Assembly: GCA_903927685.1 (NCBI GenBank)
Contig: CAIYOB010001432.1
Coordinates: 1 to 6,386, forward strand
Source of the DNA: an uncultured Planctomycetaceae bacterium
Lineage (GTDB): Bacteria; Planctomycetota; Planctomycetia; Pirellulales; Pirellulaceae
Reading direction: 5' to 3'
Length of the DNA stretch: 6,386 nucleotides
The translations under genes were made by a program, and so were the position numbers. The first letter of the stretch is position 1. Each line of letters begins with the position of its first letter. This document shows positions 1 through 6,386 of the stretch, in pieces. The notes under the pieces were generated by a model. It saw nothing but the letters and a program-made list of their open reading frames with translations. It did not search any database and was not told the origin of the DNA.

Positions 1-7
1 CTACGGC

Positions 8-919
8 ATGTCTGAGACTTGCATGTTTGAGTCATTTGAATTTGAACATAAGATCGTGGACTCGGTCATGTTAGCGGGCGAACCAGAACCCGCGATCGAT
101 CTGGATAGGCGGGGTCAGTATCCACTTCGGCTGGACGACGATGTAATCCTCGAGCTGAAGGTTCGGGGTATCGAAGCAGACAAATATGCCCAGTCTAGGC
201 TGACGATGAAGGATCGCATCACGACGCTTTTGGTTCCCGTGCCTCCCTCATGTCCGAACGCCTCAGATACCAGGGTCTCCTGCGTTTTGAGTCTGGAGGG
301 CAAGCCTACAGAACGCCTGTCTGTCCGGAGTAGGCTGGTCGCCAAGTCTAACAGGCTGAGTCAGAAGAAGCAGACGCGACCCGGAGACGACCCCAAGTGG
401 GAACTGGTTTCTTTCGAGACCGGGCTTACTGAGAAAGAGATCGAGGACCTTCAAAGCCAGGCCAAAACGGATCGCGATGCCATCAGTCGGTTCATTAGTG
501 CAAAGACTCGAACTCTAAGCAAGAGGAAACAGACGAGCGACGGGCAGGCCCTATCACCGGGGGACCAATCAAACGAAGCGCAGGCATTCAATGTTTACCG
601 CCCTCCCGCAAGTGGAACTGTTAAACCCGAACCGAGTGGCCGGTCACAAGGATCAATGAGAAGGCACTCGGATGGACCTCCTTTGCCCGTTCAGCCAAGT
701 GAAGAGGAACCCAAATGGGACGTTCAACTCATGAACCAACTAAAGCAGCTCGACGACTTCTTGATCTGGTGTGAAGAGATGAGGAAGCTGAGAGAGGACT
801 TTCCTAAGAAAGCTCGCCTTGATTATCGGCTATACCTAAGGGCTGAGAACCGAGACATCGACTTGGTTAGTACGTCGGGATTCCTAGACGCATCGTCGTC
901 AGAAAAAGCAAGACCCTGA
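8..919 (+). CDS. Unrecognised 303-residue protein with low-complexity middle
   Basis: I do not recognise this protein. Residues 1-165 look folded: strand-like stretches around 44-53 and 71-79, then a short acidic helix near 140-165. Residues about 166-235 are rich in S, P, G, K and R and are probably disordered. Residues 236-280 are helical and charged, with several aromatics. There is no signal peptide or membrane helix, so it is probably cytoplasmic. A PKW motif followed by an acidic residue occurs twice, at 129 and 235. The ATG is only 8 bases from the left edge and the frame is open upstream to the edge, so the real start may lie outside; no ribosome site can be judged. Base composition is lower in G+C than the next gene (28 of 60 bases at 481-540). 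The next gene starts 35 bases after the TGA, so co-transcription is possible. That it is a real gene is likely, because the frame is long and uninterrupted in moderate-G+C DNA. Confidence 0.7.
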   Translation: MSETCMFESFEFEHKIVDSVMLAGEPEPAIDLDRRGQYPLRLDDDVILELKVRGIEADKYAQSRLTMKDRITTLLVPVPPSCPNASDTRVSCVLSLEGKPTERLSVRSRLVAKSNRLSQKKQTRPGDDPKWELVSFETGLTEKEIEDLQSQAKTDRDAISRFISAKTRTLSKRKQTSDGQALSPGDQSNEAQAFNVYRPPASGTVKPEPSGRSQGSMRRHSDGPPLPVQPSEEEPKWDVQLMNQLKQLDDFLIWCEEMRKLREDFPKKARLDYRLYLRAENRDIDLVSTSGFLDASSSEKARP

Positions 920-942
920 CATCCGACCGGTGGCAGTCCGAC

Positions 943-947
943 AGGAG
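943..947 (+). promoter_or_regulatory. Ribosome binding site of the 983-residue protein gene
   Basis: AGGAG lies 7 bases upstream of the ATG at 955. The spacing is ideal and fixes the start of the large gene. Confidence 0.75.
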
Positions 948-954
948 CGAAACC

Positions 955-3906
955 ATGCAACAATACGAGCAAATCGTCGACGACATCTTGACGATCCTGA
1001 TGGCGGACGTGGATCCGGCGGAGGCGGCGTTGCGGGACGTGGATCGGCGGTACTCCGAGGCGGTGGCCGAGTTGAACGAGCGGTTGATTCGCTGTGACAA
1101 GTTGTTGCACAAGGGGCATCGGGCCGAGGCGCTGCAGGAGTGCGAGCGGGAGCCGAACCTGCTGGACGCCCTGGCGGTGTTGGATTTTCCCGAGGCCGAG
1201 CAATGGGGCGAATACGTCCGTCAATTCGGCCTGGCGGGGCCGCCCGAGTTGCGGACCGACATCGGGCTGGATCTGAACGACGCCTACACCACGGATTCGG
1301 AACTCGCGGACATCCTGCGGCAGCATCGGTTGCTCGCCCTGGCCCGAGCGCCGTTGACGACGCGATTGAAGACCCTGCGGCAGATTGCCCGCCAGGACGC
1401 CGGCAATCCGATCTGGCTGGACGACGTGCGGAGTTGGGAGCAGGTGCGGCACACCCAGTTGCCGCGCGAGTTGGAAGGGGCGGTGGCGGCGGAAGACCTG
1501 CCGACGATGACCCAGTTGGTCCAAGAGGTGCGTTCCCGCGAGTGGACGACGCCGCCGCCGGAGGCGGTGACCAAACGGATTGTGGATGCCCACAAAACGC
1601 TTTCCGTCAAGCAGGCGCGGCGGCAGTTGGATGGCTTGGAGAAGGAACTGACCGCGGCGTACGCCGACTACGATGTGCACCGGGCGCGAAAGGTCCGGGA
1701 GCGTTGGAACAACTTGGCGACCGCCGGACTGTCCGGCCACGGCGATCCGCTGCTCGAGCGGGCAACACCCGCTCTGGAATGGCTCTTGGAGCAGGATCGG
1801 CAAGACCGGGAACAGCAGCAGCACGCGGCTGCCGTGACCGCCTTGGGGGCCGCCCTGGACAACGGTGCGCCCCAGAGGGAACTGGAACGTCTGACGCATG
1901 CCCTGCTGGCCTGCGGGCAGGGGCTGCCCGAGGCCCTCGAACAACGGCTGCAGGACCGGTTCGCCGACTTGGAAAAATCACGGCGGAGGAGGACCATCGT
2001 GGTTCTGACCTCGATTGTGATGTCCGTGCTGCTGCTGGCCGGTCTGACCGCCTGGTGGATCTACGCGCGGGGGCAGAACCAGCTGCTTGCAGGACACGAG
2101 CGGAACCTGGGCCAGTTGATTGACGCGGGGCGACTCGAGGCGGCCCGTTCGTACGCCGAGGAGATTCAGAAGAACTCGCCCGCCCTGTACCGCAGGCCCG
2201 AAATCCAGAACCGGGTCAAGAGTCTCGAAGCGGCCCAGGCAGAGGAACGGGCCCGGGGGGAGCACTTCGCCCAATTGCTGCAGGATGCTCGCAAACTGGG
2301 ACAGACCGCGGAGGGCCAAGGACAAGCCGAGGCCAAGCTCGACGATGCGGAGAAGTTGGTCGAACAGGCCCCTGAGGAACGGCGGCACCCTGAGACGCAG
2401 GAGATCGACGCAGCCCGGGCGGAACTGAGCGCCGGCCGCCGGGAACAGCAGGCGAAAGTCAACGACGCCTGGCTGGCGGAGTTCAACGCCTGGTCGCAGG
2501 CATGCGCCCAGTTGGAACGTAGCGACGCCGAGCAGATTCAGCGCTTGCTGACCGACGGCGAGGGCCTGGCGAAGCGCCCGAAGGTCGACGCCCAGGTGCG
2601 GAATCAGATTCAGCCGAAACTGGACGAACTCCGGAAGGACTACGACCGGCAGATGTCCAACCGAACGGAAGCCGAACTGCTCCAGGCCGTTGCCGAGGCC
2701 GTGGGCGATCGCCCGAAGTTTGTCCGCAGCCTGCAGACCTACGTCGGCCGCTTGCCGGACAGTCCCCGCGCGGCGGATTTCCGGCAGGTACTCGAAAACG
2801 AACTGACTTTCTGGGACGGCGTCGAAGGGTGGACGCAGCTGACGGACCGCTGGGCCAAATTGCAGCTGAACCAAGTCAGCGCAGCCCAAGCCGGAGAACT
2901 GATTACCGAGGCCGAGGCCCTGCTGAAGCAGCACGGAGGATTTCCGGCAGCGGCGGCGGTCCAGCAGATCGTCGGCTTCCTGCGTCCGATCCGCGCCAGG
3001 ATCAAGGAAGACGGTTCGCGGCTGGAAGCGGACTTGGTGCCCGACCTGGATGTGCCGCCGGTGAAGGACTTTCGCATCGTCTGGCACGGCTCGGCGAGCG
3101 AATCGCCGAAGCGATACTACTTCTTGGACGAGCCTCCTCAACTTCTGAATCGGTCCATCAAGTTCGATCATCTGGTGGACAACATGGGCGAGGTGCGGGC
3201 GGTCGAGTTGTCCAGGCCGGAAGTGCAGAATCCCGTGCAGGGGCGGGGCTACGACTGGACGTCCCCCCAACAGCAGTTTTACGACTTTCTGGCCGCCCAG
3301 CTGCCCCAGGTGGAAACGAACTGGGAGAGCACCTTCTTTGCCATCATCCGTCAGCTGTACGCGGAACCTGACCGTCCGCCGCAGCTGCAGATGGAGCCCA
3401 TTTTGAAAATCGAGTTGCTGGATCGGGTGCTGCAGACGGCCTGTGCGGGCAGCCATGCCGTGCAGGTCGGATTCGGCCCTTGGGGCGATCTGATCGCCAA
3501 AGCCCGCGACGACGGCCGACTGGACTTAGCCGCCAACTGGGTCGATCCGGAAGACCGCGGCGCCAATCGCGCTAGGGCGGCGGCGTTGCGGCTGCTAGAG
3601 AACATGGGGCCGATTGAGGTCGCCAGTACGCGAGCGGGGCAGGCGTGGAAGGAGATGCTCGCGGGGCGGACCTGGGAGCAACATCGTTGGGTCGGCTGCC
3701 TGCTGCGGGATGGACCTCGGAATTGGACCTGCGCGGTGCCGCCCTCCGGCACGCCACCCGCGGGCGATTTGGTGGTGTTTCATGGTGCGTCCGGCGCGGC
3801 GCTTACGGTCACCAAAGTGGGCCGCCTGGAAGCGGGCCGGCCGGCGCTTACGTTGAGCGGAGCCCAGGTTGAGGGCCGCCCCGTATTCGTGATCGTTGGG
3901 CCTTGA
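955..3906 (+). CDS. Large single-pass membrane protein, helical, function unknown
   Basis: This 983-residue protein has one clear membrane helix at about residues 347-370, preceded by KSRRRR. By the positive-inside rule, the first ~345 residues should be cytoplasmic and the last ~610 extracytoplasmic. The N-terminal half is almost all helical: a TPR-like stretch near 40-80 and a charged, coiled-coil-prone stretch near 218-250. After the membrane helix, residues about 375-620 are again long charged helices rich in E, Q, A and R. From about 693 the character changes to a mixed folded region containing FRIVWHG (from about 706), then a C-terminal module (912-983) with strand-like segments that ends VFVIVGP. 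No enzyme motif, signal peptide or cysteine pattern is visible. The start is supported by AGGAG at 943. It lies 100 bases before the GYF_2/zinc-ribbon gene, probably in the same unit. A scaffold or envelope-spanning role is inferred from architecture only. Long antisense frames opposite it are G+C artefacts. Confidence 0.9.
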   Translation: MQQYEQIVDDILTILMADVDPAEAALRDVDRRYSEAVAELNERLIRCDKLLHKGHRAEALQECEREPNLLDALAVLDFPEAEQWGEYVRQFGLAGPPELRTDIGLDLNDAYTTDSELADILRQHRLLALARAPLTTRLKTLRQIARQDAGNPIWLDDVRSWEQVRHTQLPRELEGAVAAEDLPTMTQLVQEVRSREWTTPPPEAVTKRIVDAHKTLSVKQARRQLDGLEKELTAAYADYDVHRARKVRERWNNLATAGLSGHGDPLLERATPALEWLLEQDRQDREQQQHAAAVTALGAALDNGAPQRELERLTHALLACGQGLPEALEQRLQDRFADLEKSRRRRTIVVLTSIVMSVLLLAGLTAWWIYARGQNQLLAGHERNLGQLIDAGRLEAARSYAEEIQKNSPALYRRPEIQNRVKSLEAAQAEERARGEHFAQLLQDARKLGQTAEGQGQAEAKLDDAEKLVEQAPEERRHPETQEIDAARAELSAGRREQQAKVNDAWLAEFNAWSQACAQLERSDAEQIQRLLTDGEGLAKRPKVDAQVRNQIQPKLDELRKDYDRQMSNRTEAELLQAVAEAVGDRPKFVRSLQTYVGRLPDSPRAADFRQVLENELTFWDGVEGWTQLTDRWAKLQLNQVSAAQAGELITEAEALLKQHGGFPAAAAVQQIVGFLRPIRARIKEDGSRLEADLVPDLDVPPVKDFRIVWHGSASESPKRYYFLDEPPQLLNRSIKFDHLVDNMGEVRAVELSRPEVQNPVQGRGYDWTSPQQQFYDFLAAQLPQVETNWESTFFAIIRQLYAEPDRPPQLQMEPILKIELLDRVLQTACAGSHAVQVGFGPWGDLIAKARDDGRLDLAANWVDPEDRGANRARAAALRLLENMGPIEVASTRAGQAWKEMLAGRTWEQHRWVGCLLRDGPRNWTCAVPPSGTPPAGDLVVFHGASGAALTVTKVGRLEAGRPALTLSGAQVEGRPVFVIVGP

Positions 3907-3992
3907 TTTGCACGGAAGAAGTCTGGCGGACGCCGAGCGGGCTGGATGAGGTCCGGAAAGAAGCTGCCAGCAAGTCGCACGAGGAACCGGAA

Positions 3993-3997
3993 GGGAG
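3993..3997 (+). promoter_or_regulatory. Ribosome binding site that decides a TTG start
   Basis: GGGAG lies 9 bases before TTG at 4007. In this frame the nearest upstream stop is TGA at 3947-3949, with no ATG or GTG between it and 4007, so TTG is the best start. Confidence 0.65.
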
Positions 3998-4006
3998 ACA
4001 ACGCAC

Positions 4007-5086
4007 TTGAGCCAGCAATACTACATCCGGATCCGCGGAACGGTGCGCGGGCCTTTCTCGCCAGACAAACTCAAGGAACTGGCGCGGCGAGGTCAGTTCA
4101 GCCGCGTGTACCACGTGTCGACCGACGGCGTCAATTGGGAGCCCGCCGCAAATCATCCGGAACTGCTGCCCGAAGCTCGGGACGTCAAAGTGCGAAAAGG
4201 GCCGGTAGGCACGGAAGATCAGGGCAGCGGCTACGAATTGGCGGCCGCAGAACAGCCAGCGGCAGCGAAAGCCGGTCGAGACGAACGAGGGAGCCAAGAG
4301 ACTTCAGCGGCTCGCGCAGGTTGGTACTATGGCACCGGCGGCCGCCAGCTCGGTCCCGTGTCCTTTGCGGAACTGAAGCAACTGGCCGCGCAGGGCGCAC
4401 TGCAGCCCGGCGACCCCGTCTGGACGCAGGGCATGGCGGAGTGGACCGAGGCCGCGAGCATTCCGGAGTTATCCGTCGGCCGGGAATCGACCATCCCTTG
4501 CCCGTGTTGCGGGAATCTGTTCAGGGTCCCCGACAGTGCGCAGGGAAATCTGGTCGCGTGTCCGATTTGCCAGCAGGCGGTTGCTATTCCAGCCCTGTCC
4601 CGGACTTCCCCCGAAGCCCGGCCGGAATCCCCTTCTGGCAAGTCGCTGCCGCAAGGGCAAGCGGGCCCCCAGCCCGCCGATCGCAGCGGCAGCAAGATTG
4701 CCGCGGTGTTGGCAGGCGCGGGCCTAGGCTTGCTGCTGATTGTCGGTCTGGGTGTATGGCTATTTGCGCGCTGGGAGCCGGGCGACGTGGAAGCTCCGCC
4801 GGAGGTTGGCTGTGCAGCCTGCGGGACTGCGATGACCGTCCTAATCCTCGGCTCGACGGCGATCCTCGTCCTGAACATCGCCTTGCTGGTTTGGGTCGCG
4901 CGGGATGCCAAAGCCAGGGGCATGGACAGCGCCGTGCTCTGGATGTTTCTGGTGATGTTCACCGGCCTCTTGGGCTTGATCATCTATCTTTTTTCGCGTC
5001 CCCAAGGAAACGTGCTGCCATGTCCAACCTGCGGCAACCATCGGCTTCAGGCCAGTGCCCGGTGCCCCCATTGCGGAAATCCCTGA
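4007..5086 (+). CDS. Tandem GYF_2 domain, double zinc-ribbon, three-helix membrane protein
   Basis: Two GYF_2 domains are visible. The first (residues about 4-52) begins YYIRIRGTVRGPF and ends near VNWEPA. The second (about 106-155) begins GWYYGTGGRQLGPVSF and has the typical DPVW...MAEW ending. A zinc ribbon follows, with C165-x2-C168 and C185-x2-C188. A Pro/Ser-rich linker leads to membrane helices at about 230-254, 274-298 and 308-329. The C-terminus is a second zinc ribbon, C339-x2-C342 and C353-x2-C356. GYF-type domains usually bind proline-rich peptides; the partner here is unknown. Helices 2 and 3 are joined by a short basic loop (ARDAKARG), an arrangement I know from other small zinc-ribbon membrane proteins. 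The TTG start is needed because the first GYF_2 domain begins four residues after it. The last 67 bases overlap the YidD-family gene, suggesting coupled translation. Domain calls are strong; cellular role is unknown. Confidence 0.92.
   Translation: MSQQYYIRIRGTVRGPFSPDKLKELARRGQFSRVYHVSTDGVNWEPAANHPELLPEARDVKVRKGPVGTEDQGSGYELAAAEQPAAAKAGRDERGSQETSAARAGWYYGTGGRQLGPVSFAELKQLAAQGALQPGDPVWTQGMAEWTEAASIPELSVGRESTIPCPCCGNLFRVPDSAQGNLVACPICQQAVAIPALSRTSPEARPESPSGKSLPQGQAGPQPADRSGSKIAAVLAGAGLGLLLIVGLGVWLFARWEPGDVEAPPEVGCAACGTAMTVLILGSTAILVLNIALLVWVARDAKARGMDSAVLWMFLVMFTGLLGLIIYLFSRPQGNVLPCPTCGNHRLQASARCPHCGNP
5004..5008 (+). promoter_or_regulatory. Possible ribosome site for the YidD-family gene
   Basis: AAGGA lies inside the upstream coding region, 11 bases before ATG 5020. 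This is slightly long, but it is the only purine-rich site near the candidate starts; GTG 5062 and TTG 5071 have none. Confidence 0.4.
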
Positions 5087-5421
5087 GACGGCTGTCCGTT
5101 GCGGCTGTCGTCCTCCTGATGCTGGTCGGCGGCTGCGCCGTCGACCTCCAGCGCGCCCCGTCGAATCAATTGGCGGCGCTGGCTTATGTGCGATTCGTCC
5201 GTGTCTACCAAAGCGTTTGCCGTCCGTGCCTGGCCAAGTACGTCCGCTGTCGCTTCATTCCATCGTGTTCCGAGTATTCGATTCTGGCAGTTCGCACGAA
5301 CGGATTGGCTGCGGGCCTCCGGTTGACAGCGTCTCGGCTCGCCCGATGTAGGAACGACACCCCGTTGGGAACACGCGACCCACCCCCGGTGAAGTCACGG
5401 TCGTCGCCCCGTCATACGTAG
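5020..5421 (+). CDS. yidD: YidD-family membrane protein insertion factor with lipoprotein-like signal
   Basis: Residues about 56-121 match the YidD family: VRFVRVYQSVCRP, then RCRFIPSCSEYSILAV with C77 and C83, then RLARC (C110) and the closing GTRDPP. YidD is a small inner-membrane-associated protein that aids YidC/Sec insertion of membrane proteins; E. coli YidD has 85 residues. Here 133 residues are encoded because of an N-terminal extension: a basic stretch (RKSLRR), a hydrophobic core and LVGGC, which resembles a lipobox with C39 as the lipid-bearing cysteine. The start is uncertain. ATG 5020 overlaps the previous gene by 67 bases and has AAGGA upstream, but residues 1-17 may be read only because of that overlap. 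GTG 5062 or TTG 5071 would give a cleaner signal peptide of about 20 residues. The usual rnpA/rpmH/yidC neighbours are absent here, so this may be a second, specialised copy. Family assignment is strong; the symbol denotes the family, not proven equivalence. Confidence 0.85.
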   Translation: MSNLRQPSASGQCPVPPLRKSLRRLSVAAVVLLMLVGGCAVDLQRAPSNQLAALAYVRFVRVYQSVCRPCLAKYVRCRFIPSCSEYSILAVRTNGLAAGLRLTASRLARCRNDTPLGTRDPPPVKSRSSPRHT

Positions 5422-5428
5422 ATGATTC

Positions 5429-5449
5429 GGTGGTGCAGTGACCATCACC
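5429..5449 (+). terminator. Hairpin just after the YidD-family stop, weak terminator candidate
   Basis: GGTGGTG (5429-5435) can pair with CCATCACC bases 5443-5449, giving seven pairs including one G-T wobble around a 7-base loop, starting 8 bases after the stop. No T-run follows, so an intrinsic terminator is not established. Confidence 0.25.
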
Positions 5450-5458
5450 CGCTGCTAT

Positions 5459-5488
5459 CGGCCTTCCGTGCCGGACGCACAAGGGCCG
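5459..5488 (+). repeat. Second inverted repeat between genes
   Basis: CGGCCTT at 5459-5465 can pair with AAGGGCCG at 5481-5488 with one bulged G and a 15-base loop. No T-run follows. Together with the hairpin before it, it may mark the end of the transcript, but chance pairing in G+C-rich DNA is possible. Confidence 0.25.
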
Positions 5489-5532
5489 GGAGCTTCATGA
5501 TAATGCCTCTCGCCTGATCGGCTCGTCAGAAC

Positions 5533-5537
5533 AGGAA
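5533..5537 (+). promoter_or_regulatory. Ribosome binding site of the right-edge gene
   Basis: AGGAA lies 7 bases before ATG 5545 and supports that start. Confidence 0.6.
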
Positions 5538-5544
5538 TACAGCC

Positions 5545-6386
5545 ATGCAATGCGGCACAACCAGTACGTTCGTGCACTTTCTCCTATTGTTCGCTTCGTT
5601 TGTAGTACCGGGATTGGCTTTAGCAGCGGAAAGATCGCCCATCCCAGATCCCTCAGATCAAGAGAAATCGAGAAAAGAAGCCGCCGAGATCTATCGCAGC
5701 GCTTTCCTTCGCGCTGAGACAGCCTTGCAGAAGATCGCCATCGCGAAGGAACTGTGCGGGACCGCTCGGGGAATTCCGAACGGTTCAGCCGATCAGTACG
5801 TCTTGCTCAGAATCGCGCGGGACATCGCAGTCGGCGCAGGAGACGTGCTCACTGCGCTGCAGGCGGCTGAAATGTTGTCGGAGCGATTTGACATGCCGAG
5901 CGCCAAATACCAGGGCGAAACTTTGCTGGCTGTAGCGCGTCAAGCATCGACGGCCGATCAACAACGCGCTGCCACTGAGGCGGCTTCAGGTGTCATCGAC
6001 TCCCTGGCGAACGTCGGTGAATACGAACTCGCAGTGAGTGTATGCGAACGGGCTCGCTCGCTTGCGGAGAGCTGCCGGGACAGTGCATTAGCTGAACAGT
6101 TGTCGGCGAGGCTCCAATGTCTCACGGCGGACCAGGAGGAGTTCACGTCGTATCAAGTAGCAGTTGACCGCCTCAAGGGTGACCCCAAGGAACCAGTCAG
6201 TAATTCCGTTGCCGGCCGATACTTGTGTTTCGTCAGGGGTGACTGGGAACGAGGGCTCCCGATGCTTGCACTGGGTACGGACTCCGGGATGAAGGCGGCT
6301 GCGAGCCAAGATCTGCGTGGTGGCGATTCGCCCGAGGCCCAGGTTTCTGTGGCTGATGCGTGGTGGCGTCTCGCCGAGAAGGAAGA
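5545..6386 (+). CDS. Exported helical-repeat protein, planctomycete type, cut by right edge
   Basis: The frame is open from ATG 5545 to the window end: 280 residues, no stop. Residues 9-27 form a hydrophobic signal core ending ALA, so signal peptidase I should cut before A28; the n-region is odd in having no K or R. Residues about 40-215 are helical, Ala/Glu-rich and resemble TPR-like repeats, with pairs such as AEIYRSAF and LAVSVCERARSLAE. Residues 221-280 contain AGRYLCFVRGDWERGLPML, followed by an AAASQDL stretch and DAWWRLAEKE. I recognise this block from planctomycete secreted proteins, where a carbohydrate-binding-like or other C-terminal domain often follows; that part would lie beyond the edge. 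The catalytic role, if any, cannot be told. It is 123 bases after the YidD-family gene, has lower G+C (30 of 60 bases at 5641-5700) and probably forms a separate unit. Confidence 0.85.
   Translation, partial: MQCGTTSTFVHFLLLFASFVVPGLALAAERSPIPDPSDQEKSRKEAAEIYRSAFLRAETALQKIAIAKELCGTARGIPNGSADQYVLLRIARDIAVGAGDVLTALQAAEMLSERFDMPSAKYQGETLLAVARQASTADQQRAATEAASGVIDSLANVGEYELAVSVCERARSLAESCRDSALAEQLSARLQCLTADQEEFTSYQVAVDRLKGDPKEPVSNSVAGRYLCFVRGDWERGLPMLALGTDSGMKAAASQDLRGGDSPEAQVSVADAWWRLAEKE

Noticed and set aside
823..1944. 373-residue open frame on the - strand
   Set aside because: It crosses the end of one gene and the ribosome site of the next, has low-complexity R/Q/P/G/L composition and no recognisable domain.
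1140..2123. 327-residue + frame inside the 983-residue gene
   Set aside because: It is an alternate frame with A/G/R-rich sequence and no domain, while the main frame has a good ribosome site and a membrane helix.
1978..3456. 492-residue open frame on the - strand
   Set aside because: It lies wholly opposite the 983-residue gene, is rich in L, R, G, Q and P as expected from antisense of G+C-rich coding DNA, and shows no domain.
4327..4983. 218-residue open frame on the - strand
   Set aside because: It is antisense to the GYF_2/zinc-ribbon gene, whose domains are unmistakable, and has no domain of its own.
3946..5019. Upstream part of a 491-residue + frame that ends in the YidD domain
   Set aside because: The part before 5020 is an R/G/S-rich shadow of the GYF_2 gene, whose frame has clear domains. 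Only the part from 5020 on has family features.
5498..5504. TGATAAT as a promoter -10 box for the right-edge gene
   Set aside because: It resembles a -10 element but no -35-like hexamer lies at the right distance, and planctomycete promoters are poorly defined. One such match is expected by chance.

Overview
This 6.4 kb window looks like chromosomal DNA from a planctomycete, probably a Pirellula-like one. I infer this from three things: a tandem GYF_2 protein with zinc ribbons, a right-edge protein with a motif block I associate with planctomycete secreted proteins, and the high G+C of the central genes. The assignment rests on family recognition by eye, not on a search.

Layout: all supported genes are on the + strand. 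(1) 8-919 is an unrecognised 303-residue protein with a low-complexity middle; its start may lie left of the window. (2) 955-3906 is a 983-residue single-pass membrane protein with a helical cytoplasmic half and a large C-terminal half predicted outside the cytoplasmic membrane. (3) 4007-5086 is a 359-residue membrane protein with two GYF_2 domains, a zinc ribbon, three membrane helices and a C-terminal zinc ribbon; it starts at TTG. (4) 5020-5421 is a YidD-family gene in another frame, overlapping the end of gene 3 by 67 bases and carrying a lipoprotein-like signal. (5) 5545-6386 is an exported protein cut off by the right edge.

Genes 2 to 4 form a plausible co-transcribed unit: same strand, gaps of 100 and -67 bases, similar high G+C, and all membrane-linked. 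YidD proteins assist membrane protein insertion, so a membrane-biogenesis or envelope role for the group is a reasonable guess, but only a guess. Genes 1 and 5 have visibly lower G+C (about 47-60% in sampled 60-base blocks, against about 70% inside gene 2) and may belong to other units. There are no stretches over 300 bases without a gene. I saw no tRNA, rRNA, CRISPR array, transposase or long repeat.
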